A DNA stretch of 64,000 nucleotides from Strigops habroptila (Eukaryota; Chordata; Aves; Psittaciformes; Psittacidae), in assembly GCF_004027225.2 (NCBI RefSeq), contig NC_044277.2, positions 39,598,305 to 39,662,304 of the forward strand, read 5' to 3'. Position numbers and translations under genes: made by a program. Shown here piece after piece: positions 24,701 through 37,012 of this stretch (the first letter of the stretch is position 1; every line of letters begins with the position of its first letter). Under the pieces are notes generated by a model, which saw only the letters and a program-made list of their open reading frames with translations, did no database searches and was not told the DNA's origin.

Positions 24701-27280
24701 ATCAGCAGGAGCAGAAGTGGTCCTTTCTGTTCCCTGCTCCCCAGCCTACATATTAAAGTCTCACCATGGTGAGGAAAAGCAAACAGTGTGTCAGAGGTCC
24801 AGCTGAGCAACGAGAACAAATCCTGGGGACCACACTCTTTGGGTCCCCGGGTTTCCATGAACATTTTTCATTAAATTGCCTATATTCTGAAGATGTGTGA
24901 TTCTAGCAATCCATACATGGAGATCAAAGACTAAAGTTTCACTCTGTAATTCTTTCTGCAACAGAGCCTCACAGAGGTGCTCTGCAGGCAAGGTAAATTC
25001 ATTCTATATGCTAGATAATGCACCACTTTAAGGAAATCCTGTCCCACTATGGTGTTATAGAAGCTGTTATCACTGAAATCTCATGTCTTACAAGCATAGA
25101 GTAACAGTCTGGGATAAGGTGGTGTGCCCAAATGTAAAAAAGTGCTAACTACTTAAATACAGTACAGCCGAATAATTATAACTTTAATGATCAGATGGAT
25201 CAGATAAAGGATCAAAAGCCCATCTAAAGGCTAAACCTGATTCGTTATTAGTTACAAGTCACACATAGGAGTTCATGTCACTTTAAAGAAAATATAACCA
25301 TGAGGTTATTTATTTTTAATTGCCAGTAATGTCCTCCCTGCTGTTGGCTGGGGCAAAGAGGGGAGAGCTGTAACCCCTGTGTGAGTACCAGTGCTTCTCA
25401 TAGGAGACAAACCAACCCATTTCTGCCTTTATATCATACCCCGGAACTTAAGCTTCAACCTAGTTTTTCCTTTATAAACACAGAATACACTGCACTGTGT
25501 CTGCTGCTCACATGGATATGATATTTGGAGATGGTCATTAAGGGATATCATTAAGGCACGTTATATGCTTTATGGTATAGTAGAGTTTAAGCACATGGCA
25601 ATTATTCGCGTTCCTTGGAAATGGTGAGTGCAGTAGGACATTCTGGGCCAGCTAAAGCAGGATCTCCTTGTTTTGAGCTTTTTTGGTTTATAGTTCTTTT
25701 TTAGATTTTAAAATATGAACTAGGTGGAGTCACACACAAAAGTCAGAGAAATTCTAGGTCAGCACAACAGATCCTGGGGTGAAACTGTAGGCAGAAGATG
25801 GCACGTGGTACCTGGCAAAACGCTGTCAGAGAAGTTGAATTAACACAGGTTAATATTTCTGCTTTTATCAGGACATTGTTAGAACATTAGACCTCTGACA
25901 AAGCCACACACCACAAAGCTCTTCTCCCACTGCTGCACCAGCACGGTTGGCTGGAATCAAAATCGGCACAAAAAGGTGACAGCATTTGAAATGTAGAGTA
26001 AAACATAGCAGACAGCAAGCACAGCCCAAAGCAAAAACAAATCCCCAAAGGAAAACACAAAAAGAAATATCAGAGACAAACAGGAATTTAAAGCAAATGA
26101 ACAAAGAAACACAAAAAGAAAATGCCTTAAAGGGAGATTCTTGGAATAGTTACAAAATCATCAGACAAGAGAAAAAAGGATCAGTAGGGACAAATGTGCA
26201 ATAAGGAAGGGATGAGATGCATAAAGCTGCTCGCTCAATCTGAAGGAGCCTCTAGATGTTCCCTCTTACTCTCATATATCTACAAGTTGTGAAATAGCTG
26301 GTTTGCAGAGAGGGGCTAAGCTGAGGCTGGTCATGGTGCCTCTTGTATCACACTAGCCCAGGAAAGAGAAATAACATTCATTTCACTCTAATGGTGGATC
26401 CACTGGCATGTCAGAAGAGTGCATAAAGTGAACTGATGGAATAAAGTAGGACCAATGCTAGTGAAGATATAAAGAACTATTAACAGTGACTGCTGCCAGA
26501 GCCCCGCTAGTTGCATGTTAAAAATTGAGTCAGGCCAGTATCTAAATGACCTGTGGAGTTTTAATGAATTGATCAAATTCCAAATTTGGACTGCTATAGT
26601 CTTTACAGACACAGGAAATTAATTTACTTAAAACTATGAGATAGTTTGGAGATTAACTACAGCAGCCCACAGTATCAGTAATAATCCATTAGCTCAATTC
26701 TAATATTTGTAACAGTAATGTACTTAAGCTTACCCTTCCCTGTTTTGAGACATTATCAGTGATCCTGCCTTCCATAAACTGGTTTACTCAGTTAATAATG
26801 TAAGTCCTATGAGCATAAGTAGCAGTCACACGGAAGTGGGAAGCATGATGTATTTCTTGGGTGCGATCATGGCAGTATAGTTTATACTCATAGCAGTTAA
26901 CAAAAGCCCAATTAAAAATAAACGACTTGGATACTGGAAGACACATTAAGTATGAGCATTCCTTTGTCCTCAGTTTTTTTTTCTGTGTAGTCTCCCATGA
27001 ATGAGAAATATTTCCATCTTGGAAAAGCCTACTGCTTAAAAACAGATGTGAAGCCTATGGTATGGATGGCCTGGTGTGGCTGGGGTTAAACCATGATAGT
27101 TTGAAATAAGACAGCTACCAATGGAGTGGGCTGCTGCTGCCTCCATTATGCTTTGCCAAGCTACAGTAACAAACTAGACCCGTCATACCTCTAGACAAGC
27201 AACGAGATACTGTGATAAGCAGAACCTTGAAGAAACTACCACATACCATCCCTACTTGCAGTTAAATTCACATACCCAAG

Positions 27281-27296
27281 ATATATACGTATATAT
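27281..27296. repeat. Perfect 16-bp AT-rich palindrome
   Basis: ATATATACGTATATAT is its own reverse complement. It is probably a simple alternating purine-pyrimidine sequence with cruciform or easy-melting potential. Confidence 0.7.
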
Positions 27297-30200
27297 TCTT
27301 TCCTCTTTTTGAACTCATGCTAATTATTTAGCTGTTTGGTAGATTGTTTTCTCCTAATCTCCCTTTCTTGGTCACCTGCCAAGAAGTAGCATCCTGGAGG
27401 GAGTGGGAACACGGCTACAGGATGCCTGCCAGATCATCTGTCCCAAAATGTTGCCCATGCTGGGCCAACTTTTGTCTTGTTTGGTAATAATTTCAGGTAC
27501 GCAAAAGTTAGCATCCTTTTGCTGATCCACCAGGGTTAAAAGATTTAAAAAAGACTCTAGAGCCATGGTAAAATGACCACAGTGTACTTTATTTAATGAT
27601 TTTGGTACCTTGTGTTGCAATAAAATAAAAAAAATCTACAAAATCCAAATATATAAAATTTTCAAGTTTTCCTTTTAAGTTTTACAAGAAAAATCAAGTT
27701 GTAACCAAGGAAATTTGTTAGTATGAAGCACTACTTTCAACTTCATTTCATCACAAATTGCAACTTACTTAACAGACCAAAAGAACTATGGTACTGCAGT
27801 ACATCAAATACTTCACACACTGTGTTCTTTACTATAGCACATGTAACCTCTGCCATGGGGGGCAGTGGTCTCTAGCCAATAAAGACACTCTTCACAACCT
27901 GAACTCTAAAGGAATGTTTGTATACATGGATTCAGAATATATATATTTACAGGAAGATTTCTTTTTTTTTAATAACTATTTTGATTCTTCATTTCAAATA
28001 AAATACCAAATACATTTTTACAATGTTTACAAGTCAAAGCACAAGTTCTGCAATGATTATCATTCACCTCAAGTCACTGTGCTTGTACTGGGGGGATATC
28101 TACACTGTTCCATAAACACAAATGTGATCTTCCATCACTTTATTTCCGCAACGGTGACTAAGGAGTATAAGCACAGTAACAATTATTTTAGCACAATCAG
28201 TGTATAATGCAACAGTTTTCAACAGAGAACTGAGAAACTATTGGTCCATTCTGTTCATTTTGCTGTTTATCTGCCAACTGTTACGTTAGTCTTTGCCACA
28301 TAAATTGTGTACAAGAGAAGAGTTAAATAACACAACTTGAATAGGAAAGAGCACACATTTTTTAAGGCAAATTAATAAGCAGCTTATGGTGTTTTTTGTT
28401 AAACTATACTCCAACAGAACCTAAAAATAAAATGTATGTTCTGCAACTGTCAATAATTATGTGTTGTTAAATTGATCTCCTCTATAAATTGATCAACATG
28501 GCTTTGAACCTGGTTATTCAAAATGGAAAGAACTCCCCCCAAATCCCCGAATATAGAAAGTGCATGACTTCATATGCGCCAAAACAAAACAAAAGGCAGC
28601 TGAGGTAGTTAGATGTAAAATGCATTTATGAAAAATAACTGAAAAAACTAAACACAGGAACATATACAGTAAAAAGTCAGCTCATTTGGAATTAACCTTG
28701 TATCATGCAACAACTGAAAGCAGGAAAGTTTATGATTTCGGAAAATAAAATGGGTTTAGTAATAATAACATAGGAATGAACACAGAATATACTATTGGAA
28801 TTTGAATTTCAAGTATTTGAGTCTATTTGCATGTGCATTTTTCTTCGGGCTTTTTTTATGGTATTAGGAAGTCATTTACTTTTTATCAGGCATCATATAA
28901 GATCTGACTGACCTATGGGACTGCAGTTCCTCGAAGGCAGAAATACTCTGTGAGTGCCTGAAGATGCGCTCCCATCTCAGCTTGGGTGGACTTCTACACA
29001 ACCATCCTTCACCAAGGCCACCTGAGTGCCATAAGGCTAGGGATACTGTGCCTGTGTCTCCCAGGGACTGATCGGATAGATGTCCTGGGAGCCTGCCTGG
29101 GGTGTGTCTGGTTCCAATGTGGGATGTGCCCATGTGGTGGGGATCCCGCATGTGATGTTCCTGAAGTGCCTGTGTGTACACATCTAGCCCAGGCAGTCTT
29201 CAAATTGAGGGTCAGCCTCCACCTTGGACCACAGGGTCGCAGTTTCTCTTGGGCCTTCCTGCCCATGCCCAGCGCCATTACATTTCAGCCCTCACTGTGA
29301 CCTTTCCTCATCTGGAGAGAGGGATGGTGATCCCCCTCTTGCAGACAGGACAGTCTCCAGGAAAGCGTTGGCTTGAGTCCACTAAGGATGAGCAGGGATT
29401 TGGGCTCACATTATGGCCCCAGAGCTCCAGCTAACAGCCCCTGGCGCAGAGGCAGACCCAACTTTCCCTGCCATTCCTGCCTAGAAAGAGGAGCAGGCAG
29501 TTTTCTCTACCAAAATGCACAACTTGAGTGTGCAGATGCAAGAAGTGTGCAGAGCATTCAGGCTCTGGGAATGACTTTCAACAAAAGAAAAAAAAGCCTG
29601 CTTGTAGGAAACAGACAAATTTGGAGATGTGTTCCTGACTTCAGTATCAACAACCTAATATATCCCATTACTGAACGTGCAATGTGCTTGCTTTTCTGAG
29701 TCCTATGGTTTGATCTCACCGCTGATGGTCACAACATGGGTATGTGCAATTTGGTATCACGAATTCTGCACTAGGCGCCTGGCTTGAAGAAATCACAGCA
29801 GGGAGCATCACAAACTGAAATAGTTTCAGTGAGGTTTTTTTTTTGGAATGGGCTGTGAAAACATAGTGTTTGTACTTCCAAAGTGTGTGCGTATGGTTTA
29901 CATGTAACTTATGAAAGAGAAAAATGTATTAGTGCCTTCTTTTTTATTTATTAAACAAGGAAATCCTGAAACTAATTTTTTTCTTTTTCTTAATTTTACC
30001 TTTCTAAGCTCCCTGTACTTTGATTATGATTTTCAAAAGTGATGGGGGGTTTTGACCAACTTCATCTCTGGCACCCCAAAATGAGGAATCACTGATGATG
30101 TTCACAGTGAGCTGAACCTCACTGAACCGCAGTGGCAGAGCTGTTGGAAGTCGCCAATTACACCTGCACGTCCTGCACATTGTGGCCTTTAATTTTTCCT

Positions 30201-32239
30201 GCTTTTGACACAGAACTAAGTGGAAAACTAGGAAACTGGAGTGTGAGATTTCTTGACATGGAGAGGTATTGCAGCTTTCCCCAAGATGTTTGTCATGAAT
30301 TCCTGCTCAGTTGCTCAGATTTTTTGAGGGGGGGAAGAAGTGGGGCTGTGAGAATCTCAGTTTCCCGGAGAGCTCAAGGCTTTGTAGATTTATGTGAACC
30401 TAATGAGAAAAAAAATTTCTGATTTTGAGGGGGAAAGAATTATTTTTCGGGCCTTATTTCATAAAATGCAAAGGCACACTTTTGAAATGGATGTAAAAAT
30501 ATCTTCATGTGAAACAACAATAAAGGCAATCCTTTGTTCTTCCCTATGCATATCAGTTTACGAAGGACAGAAAACTACAAACTGCATCTTAGAGGACTGC
30601 ATTGCACCAAGTCATAAACTTGGGTTCTTAGCACTAACCTTTAGAGCCTAGGCATCCAGCTTGATATTCCAGTGTTTTGGCATTGTGGGTATTTGACATA
30701 CATAGGCATCCTCTTCACTGCATCATAACTTTTATTTGCTGCCTTTCCTTCTCACAGAGACATGCTACAAACAATATCCCCCAACTCACAACATCTGCCC
30801 CAAGAAGCAGCAGTCCCTCTCCCCATCCGCAGTTCAACTGTGTCAGTGGTAGCCATTGGAGAAACTGGAAGAAGAGAGGATCTACCTGCCTGATCCTACC
30901 CTTGTGCCTTCAAGGTGCATCCATCCTGTTCCTGTGTGACCCAGCACTAATGACTGAGATGAGGTTTGTCAGGATCCAAATCCTAGATCCATTTTCGGAG
31001 AGTTCTGTGGTGAAGCATGACAGGGTGGTATCATGGAGGGCTGGGATAGCAGGCTGGCAGGGAAAGCAGGGCTCTTGCTTGAGCTTAGGATAAAATTTCC
31101 CCTCCCCAACTTGCCCAGCTATTCCCCTTCTGACCTGGAGCCCAGTGGCTTAGGCCTTATAGAGAGATGTGGATTTTTCTTGACATCAAAACGTGTAGCT
31201 TAAAGGATAACTTTTAAAATATAAAATAGAAAAATATAATTAATATATTAATAAGCTGTCTGAAAATTTAAACTATTTTAATTTATCCTGGTATCCAGCC
31301 AGGTATCTTGGCCTCATCCAGTGACTAACAGAATTGGAAGACCTAGAAATGCTTTAGTATTATTTCCAGTGGACTGATTTTTAGTACAAAGCCTTTTTAC
31401 ATGAGACATTTCCACAGACATTTTCATTGACTTAGCCTAATCAGTACTGTGCACAAAATAACTGAGAGTTTCACTTGATAGCAAAGTTCAAGTGAGCTGT
31501 AAAATAGTTATTAAAGAGATTCCTTAAAAGTAAATTTTACTTAGAGAGGCATTGTGAAATTTAAAGGCAAAATGCCCACATGCTTACTCCTGAGGCTTCT
31601 TGGGCTCCATTAAACTTGAAAGAAAGTAATCCATTTGCTACAGTGGACCTTCAGGGAAGCCCTTTATGATTATAAACTGCCTGTAACCAAAGAAAATCCC
31701 AGTATAATAAATGCTCCTGTCCAGAGTGCTGGTGTAAGTATAACTTATTGACATGTTCACTAGGGAGAATTTCTCAGTCCTTTTTAAGAGTGTCTTTTGG
31801 TTTGATTTTTTGCTTAGCTGTAGATCATTCAAGAAGGTTTTGTAAGCACAACTGATATCAAGTCTGTCTTTTAGGATCCTTTGCCTCACATAAAATTGCT
31901 TTGAAGGCTCAGCAGTTTTACTGATAGCCTATGAGTACTTTTGTACTCATTTCCCCAAAATAGATAAAATTCACCAGTCAATCTGAAAGCAAACTTTGAC
32001 TTCTGTGTATCGTAAGAGATGAAGGGTGGAAGCATGCACAAATTAGCCTTATCTGAGTATATATATGTATATGCTGTAATAACTGGAGCATTTGCTCTTT
32101 TTAATCACTGCTGGGTTTATAAATAGTTTTTGTAGGAATCCATTCGGAATGTCTAATGGTAATTAACTGACATCCTCCTTGCACATCACAAATTTCAAGA
32201 GAATAATGTTTACTGAGGAAGAACAATTAAAGTTGGTTT

Positions 32240-32296
32240 TATTTTCTGTTTTCTTTTCCTTTTTCATTTTTTTATTTTTTATTTTTTAATAAAAGA
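32240..32296. repeat. T-rich low-complexity tract
   Basis: Runs of T interrupted by single C or A bases end in a (TTTTTTA)n-like array. This is simple sequence without further signal. Confidence 0.7.
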
Positions 32297-33805
32297 AGAT
32301 TACAGAGAGCTGCACAAAGTTTTAAACCACAGCTGTACTCTGGAAAATTACTACAAAATCAGCATGGTTTATTGCTTCCCAGTGGGTACCATTTCCAATG
32401 CACTCAGCTTGCAGTGAGAAGATGACTCTCCCATTTGTTAATGCCATGGGTCAAATCCAGAAGTCAAACTGTGTTTTGCATGGCTCTACAACATGAGAAA
32501 TAAGAATTGTTAAGTTAGCATTTGATTAAAGAGTCAGGTAAGCAAGCATGGGAGGAAGAACAGAGCCAGCTTCCACTGTTGAGACAGCCTTATACGTGGA
32601 ATGGTACCTGCAGGAAAATACAGTGATGCTCATTTGTTAGAATAAACATTAGCTAGTTAATAATAGACAACTCAAAGAATAGACAGAAAAAAATCTGTCC
32701 CCTCAAGTAAAACAAATTACACAGAGGGCAGTCTCTGCCCTTGAGAATCAATGGGAATTGATTTAAAGGAACTGCAATCCTGTTAAAGAACTGCAGTGGG
32801 ATGGTAGATCTTTGCTTGCTAATCCAACATCGCCCCCAGTTATTGGCTGTTCTGTGATTCAGAAACGATCTCAGAAACAAAATGTATTTACTTCTAGGTT
32901 GTTATGGGCATATACAAGGGCTTGGGAATGACGAAGTAAGATCAGTTGAGCAGCAAGATGTGACAGCTATCTTTACAAATGTTCCTGCTTCGCACTTGAT
33001 AAAATTCCTTCAGTATTTCCATCTTTAACTTGCATTTCCTTCTCTAACTGTAGAGGTTATCTGAATAGCCAGGTGTTAGACAAAGGAATTTCTAAGTTTC
33101 GTACTACAGCATGAGGAAAGAAAGTGTGTTAAATAACCCGAACATTGTCTTCTCTCACTGGGGTTTGCATCTAAGACTCAAGCACAGGAGGAAAACGGAC
33201 GTAAGGAAAAAGATCAGTAAATTTTGCAAACTTGTTCGAGCAAATCTTTGAAGAAAACAGATGTGTCATGATATGCTACACTTAGAGATCATGCATTAAG
33301 ATATGGATGCCTCCATAGCGATTTCAGCTGAAATCAGGATGATACTGTTCCTGCTTCTAAACAAGCAAGAATTGATGATAACTTCTAATATAGTTGGAAG
33401 TCCTTCAGCAGTAATTTCCATGATGAGTTAGGTGGCAAAATACCTGAGCATGGACAGATACTATGAGAGCTTACCTACTCTAAAGATTCACAGCTGTTCC
33501 CTAATTATAATAATGCTTCTATCACATCATATACTGATCTCCATCTTCTTTAGTTTTTCCCTGCTCTACACCTTTACAAGTGCACACCTCCCCATGTATG
33601 CGCTCCTCAGCTGTGCATGAACAAGTTGATGTGAGGACTATTAGCAGTAAAGGAACATGCACCTGCAAATCCACTATTTGCTTATGGACGTACTGCATGA
33701 GACACTGAGAACACGAGAAAAGGCACAAGCACTTGAACAACACCAAGCCTACAATATTCCATATACAGAAAAGCCCATCTTCTGAGCCTATTTTAAAACT
33801 TACGT

Positions 33806-33846
33806 GTTTTTTTTCTTTTTTTTCTTTTTCTTTTTTTTTTTTTTTG
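33806..33846. repeat. Polypyrimidine T/C tract
   Basis: About 40 nt of T with scattered C. It could be simple sequence or the reverse complement of a poly(A) tail, but no retrocopy is seen beside it. Confidence 0.7.
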
Positions 33847-35352
33847 CGAAAGCCATCTGAGATTCATCCTCTGTAAAGAAAATAATTAAAAAAAAAAGTT
33901 CTTTGACCTATAGTCTACTATAAAGAGCTGATTTCTAGACTTAACAATCACTGGCATAACAGCCGTAAAAAATCCTTGTCCCCCAGGCCTTAGTTTAAGA
34001 CACTTTTGTATCTTATTGCTAATAAACAACTCCTGTCTATAGCAACGAAGTTATATCTAAAAAGTATCTTTCACTGGCTCCCTGCATGTTCCAGTTAGTT
34101 TGCAACATATCTAGAATTTTCCCAGTCAACATCTTCCCTTGAGGAGAGAGTAATTGCACCATAAATAGTATTTTGGCATTAAGGTTTGTTGGTTTAGGGT
34201 TTTTTTTTGCTGTTAAAAGACTCTGCTCCTCCCTTTATCTACTGAAACAGAAGGGGCAGCTTTTCCACTGTGTTTCGCAACCATCTCTTAATCCTTACTG
34301 GAGGAATCATTCCTTTGCTTTTGTGTCTTTTTGATCCATGTCCCCGTACTAGAGTTCTCAGTGGAGATGCCTCCACAATAAAACATATGTACAGATTACT
34401 CATTGGTGTATACACATGTGCACCCCCTGCAGACAGACCAAAGGGGGCTCTGACAGCACTCTGCTTGAAAACTCTGTTCCAGGAGAGGGTACAGCCAAGC
34501 TGTAAGCTCTTGCTGAGTTCCATGTTGCTGAAACTGTGTTCCTCCAAGTACCAGAGTTAGGTTAAATATTAAACCACTCACTCATTCCTACCGATTTTTA
34601 TAAATTGCAAGTGTACTAACCTACATCCTTACTGCTTGTAAAAGGACTTAAATACTTTGCTTTGGTATAGGCAACATTATGTGTTTTTTCCCTTCTGCTT
34701 AATGTCAAAACATCTAAAATCCACCTGCGTGTCAAGAGCAATGAATAAAATATTTTCTCCAGTCGATCACCCAGTTATTAGTGCTATTGCTAAATGTGTT
34801 TTGTTACAGTCATTTCTCCAGGATACACTCTTCCACAACCAGCACAGTAATCTCAGAAATTAAACTGTACTGCTGCTGGGCAGAACAACTCTTTGTTGAT
34901 ATAGATGACCAGAAGGAAATTTGTCCAGTTCCCCATCGATGGTAATGAGAGCTGTCTTAATCCCAGCAATCCTCTTGTAAATACAACTCCTTGTATGTAC
35001 AAAACAAATCAAATGGATGAATGATTCATGAGATGAATGATGAAAACTTACGTAGGATGAATTTACTAATGTTGTATTTCTTCTAGGGCACTCTTTCCAG
35101 TGTGGGCACCATGCTGAACATAGCTAACAACAGCTTTCTGGTTTTCCCCCCTAACTGATTAATGTTTGCTCATGGGAGCTTGATTAGCGTATTACAAGTC
35201 ACAAATTTGCAAGATTAAAAATGTCTGTTGAATTAATTAGCTGCAAGTCAACCTAAGCAAAGTTTGACAAGTTCCAAGCTGTTCCAATAAAATAAAAAAG
35301 GAGGAATCGATGGCAGCCACAAGTACATGACAGTATGCTGGTACTTTGTGAC

Positions 35353-35360
35353 TATAAATA
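35353..35360 (+). promoter_or_regulatory. Possible isolated TATA box
   Basis: TATAAATA in the context CTATAAATAG is followed 5 bp later by CAGCTG (an E-box). An ATG-started 82-codon ORF (35462-35710) lies about 100 bp downstream. The ORF has no recognisable family. The arrangement could mark a lineage-specific transcript, but TATA-like strings are common in AT-rich DNA. Confidence 0.2.
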
Positions 35361-36930
35361 GCGGCAGCTGCCCCCTCTGCTGACAAAGGAAGATTTTTCA
35401 TTGTCCATATAGTGCTGTCTAAAGGCTAAGTCCTGCCCAGATCGGTGCAGCAATCTCACCGATGGCTAAAGTGTTCTCAGTGAAATATCTCCTGTGGGCC
35501 AGCTTGATAACCCAGAGGGAACTGGAGCTGGAAACAAGCTGCCCACTTTGTCTTCCCTTTCAGCAAAGGCAAATGCCTGCGGTGCCGGCGCCAGGATGGA
35601 TTGCAGCACATGTGGACACTGGCCAGCAGGAAGGCTACGTGTGTCCCAAAATGGAAATGCAGGGAACAACTTCGGGAGTCATTAGTGTAGTCATTAGTGA
35701 CTACTTTTGAACTTTCCTAGTGCAGTACTGACCCAGTCTCTGTGACAATTTTAGACCTATCTGTCCATACCTCTGATCCTGTTAAAAAGTTACTATATTT
35801 TTCCAAACAACATCTTTAATGCTGAATGGTGACTCAGGTCAGGAACTCAGGACATAACCTTGAACTTCAGTGCAGGAAATGCCTTCACTGGTTAGAAATT
35901 TTTTCCTCAGCTTCATAAAATTTAAAATCAATCCTTATCAAATGTTGTCCAAAAACCAATCTGGGACACACAGATAATAATGCAGAACACATACTGAAAA
36001 TAGTATCAGTGATTAAAATTTCAGAAATAGCAATGGTGTATGCATGATACGTTTAAATTGACAGGGCTATTGTTTTCAAATACATGCTTCTGAAATTTAT
36101 CTCCAGTACATAATCCATGAACTAGCAAATCTTTCCTTCTGACAGCATGTATCAGGCAACTGCTTCGGTGTTGGATAACAAGCACTCTTCAGTGTTTTTC
36201 AGTTGAAATTCAAGTAGACCATTCTAATCATTGCAGGTTATTTCCTTCATAAACTACTGATGTTGATAACTGATAGTCAGTGAAACAAATACAACCAACA
36301 TTAAAAGAAATAAAGGTTTAATTGATCCCTTTGCCATTTGCCTATTTTTTTCTTTGATTAACTGTGATAAATCCTTATTTATTTTGCGCAAATCTTCTCC
36401 CCCTTCTATTCTTTTACTAAATGTTTAAGATGATGAAATATAGCATTAGACATATTTCCTCCACAGCTTTTCATTAAAGTGCTGGCATAATACATTGCAA
36501 AGCTGCCTCCAATAATGACTGGAATGTGTTTTGCAATATTGTTCTTTTCTTTCTGCAGCTAGCTCTTGATTACCCTTGATGACGATGCTCCTGATGCTTT
36601 TTTTCTAGGCTTCGAATGTGAACGAACTGTAAGATCAAATCTTAATAGAATCTCAGGACTCACTGTCATACGTATATACACACAAACACATATGTATATG
36701 TATATATAGAGAAATGCATTTGATATTGTAAATTTGTTCCCAAGTATGGGATATGATCCTGCCATTTTTATTATGAGAAAAACAAACACTTTCACAGAGA
36801 GTACTCTTTATATCATGCTCCAAACTATGGACATTGAACTTACTTCTTGCATTCACCATAACCTCAGCAATTTGCACACAGCTGCGGTTCAAATGTACCA
36901 TCCAGAGAAACCATGTCTGCTCCACATGCT

Positions 36931-37012
36931 TCAGCCTTTTTGTAAACCAGCATACAGCCTTTTTACAAGCCAGCATACAGCCTTTTTACAAGCCAGCATA
37001 CAGCCTTTTTGC
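36931..37012 (+). repeat. 23-bp minisatellite, about 3.5 copies
   Basis: The motif CAGCCTTTTTACAAGCCAG and a short spacer repeat with a 23-bp period (CAGCC at 36932, 36955, 36978 and 37001). The central copies are identical and the outer ones diverged. Confidence 0.9.

Noticed and set aside
24505..24864. Minus-strand ORF of 119 codons, one of the longest in the intergenic region
   Set aside because: The composition is Leu/Ser/Cys-rich as expected from random reading of unique DNA. No motif or homologue is recognised.
27061..27095. GGCTGGGGTTAAACCATGAT, resembling the terminus of an avian LTR read in reverse
   Set aside because: The match is only about 20 bp and the adjacent sequence does not continue as an LTR.
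28876..29699. GC-richer patch with open frames of 86-108 codons on both strands
   Set aside because: The frames overlap on opposite strands without recognisable domains, CpG density is low, and no splice structure is apparent.
33806..33846. T-rich tract as the poly(A) end of a minus-strand processed pseudogene
   Set aside because: No coding or UTR-like body with recognisable gene similarity adjoins it, and no target-site duplication was seen.
35360..35385. GCAGCTGCCCCCTCTGCTGA as a CTCF site
   Set aside because: It has the C-rich core, but the spacing and flank do not fit the CTCF consensus well when aligned by eye.
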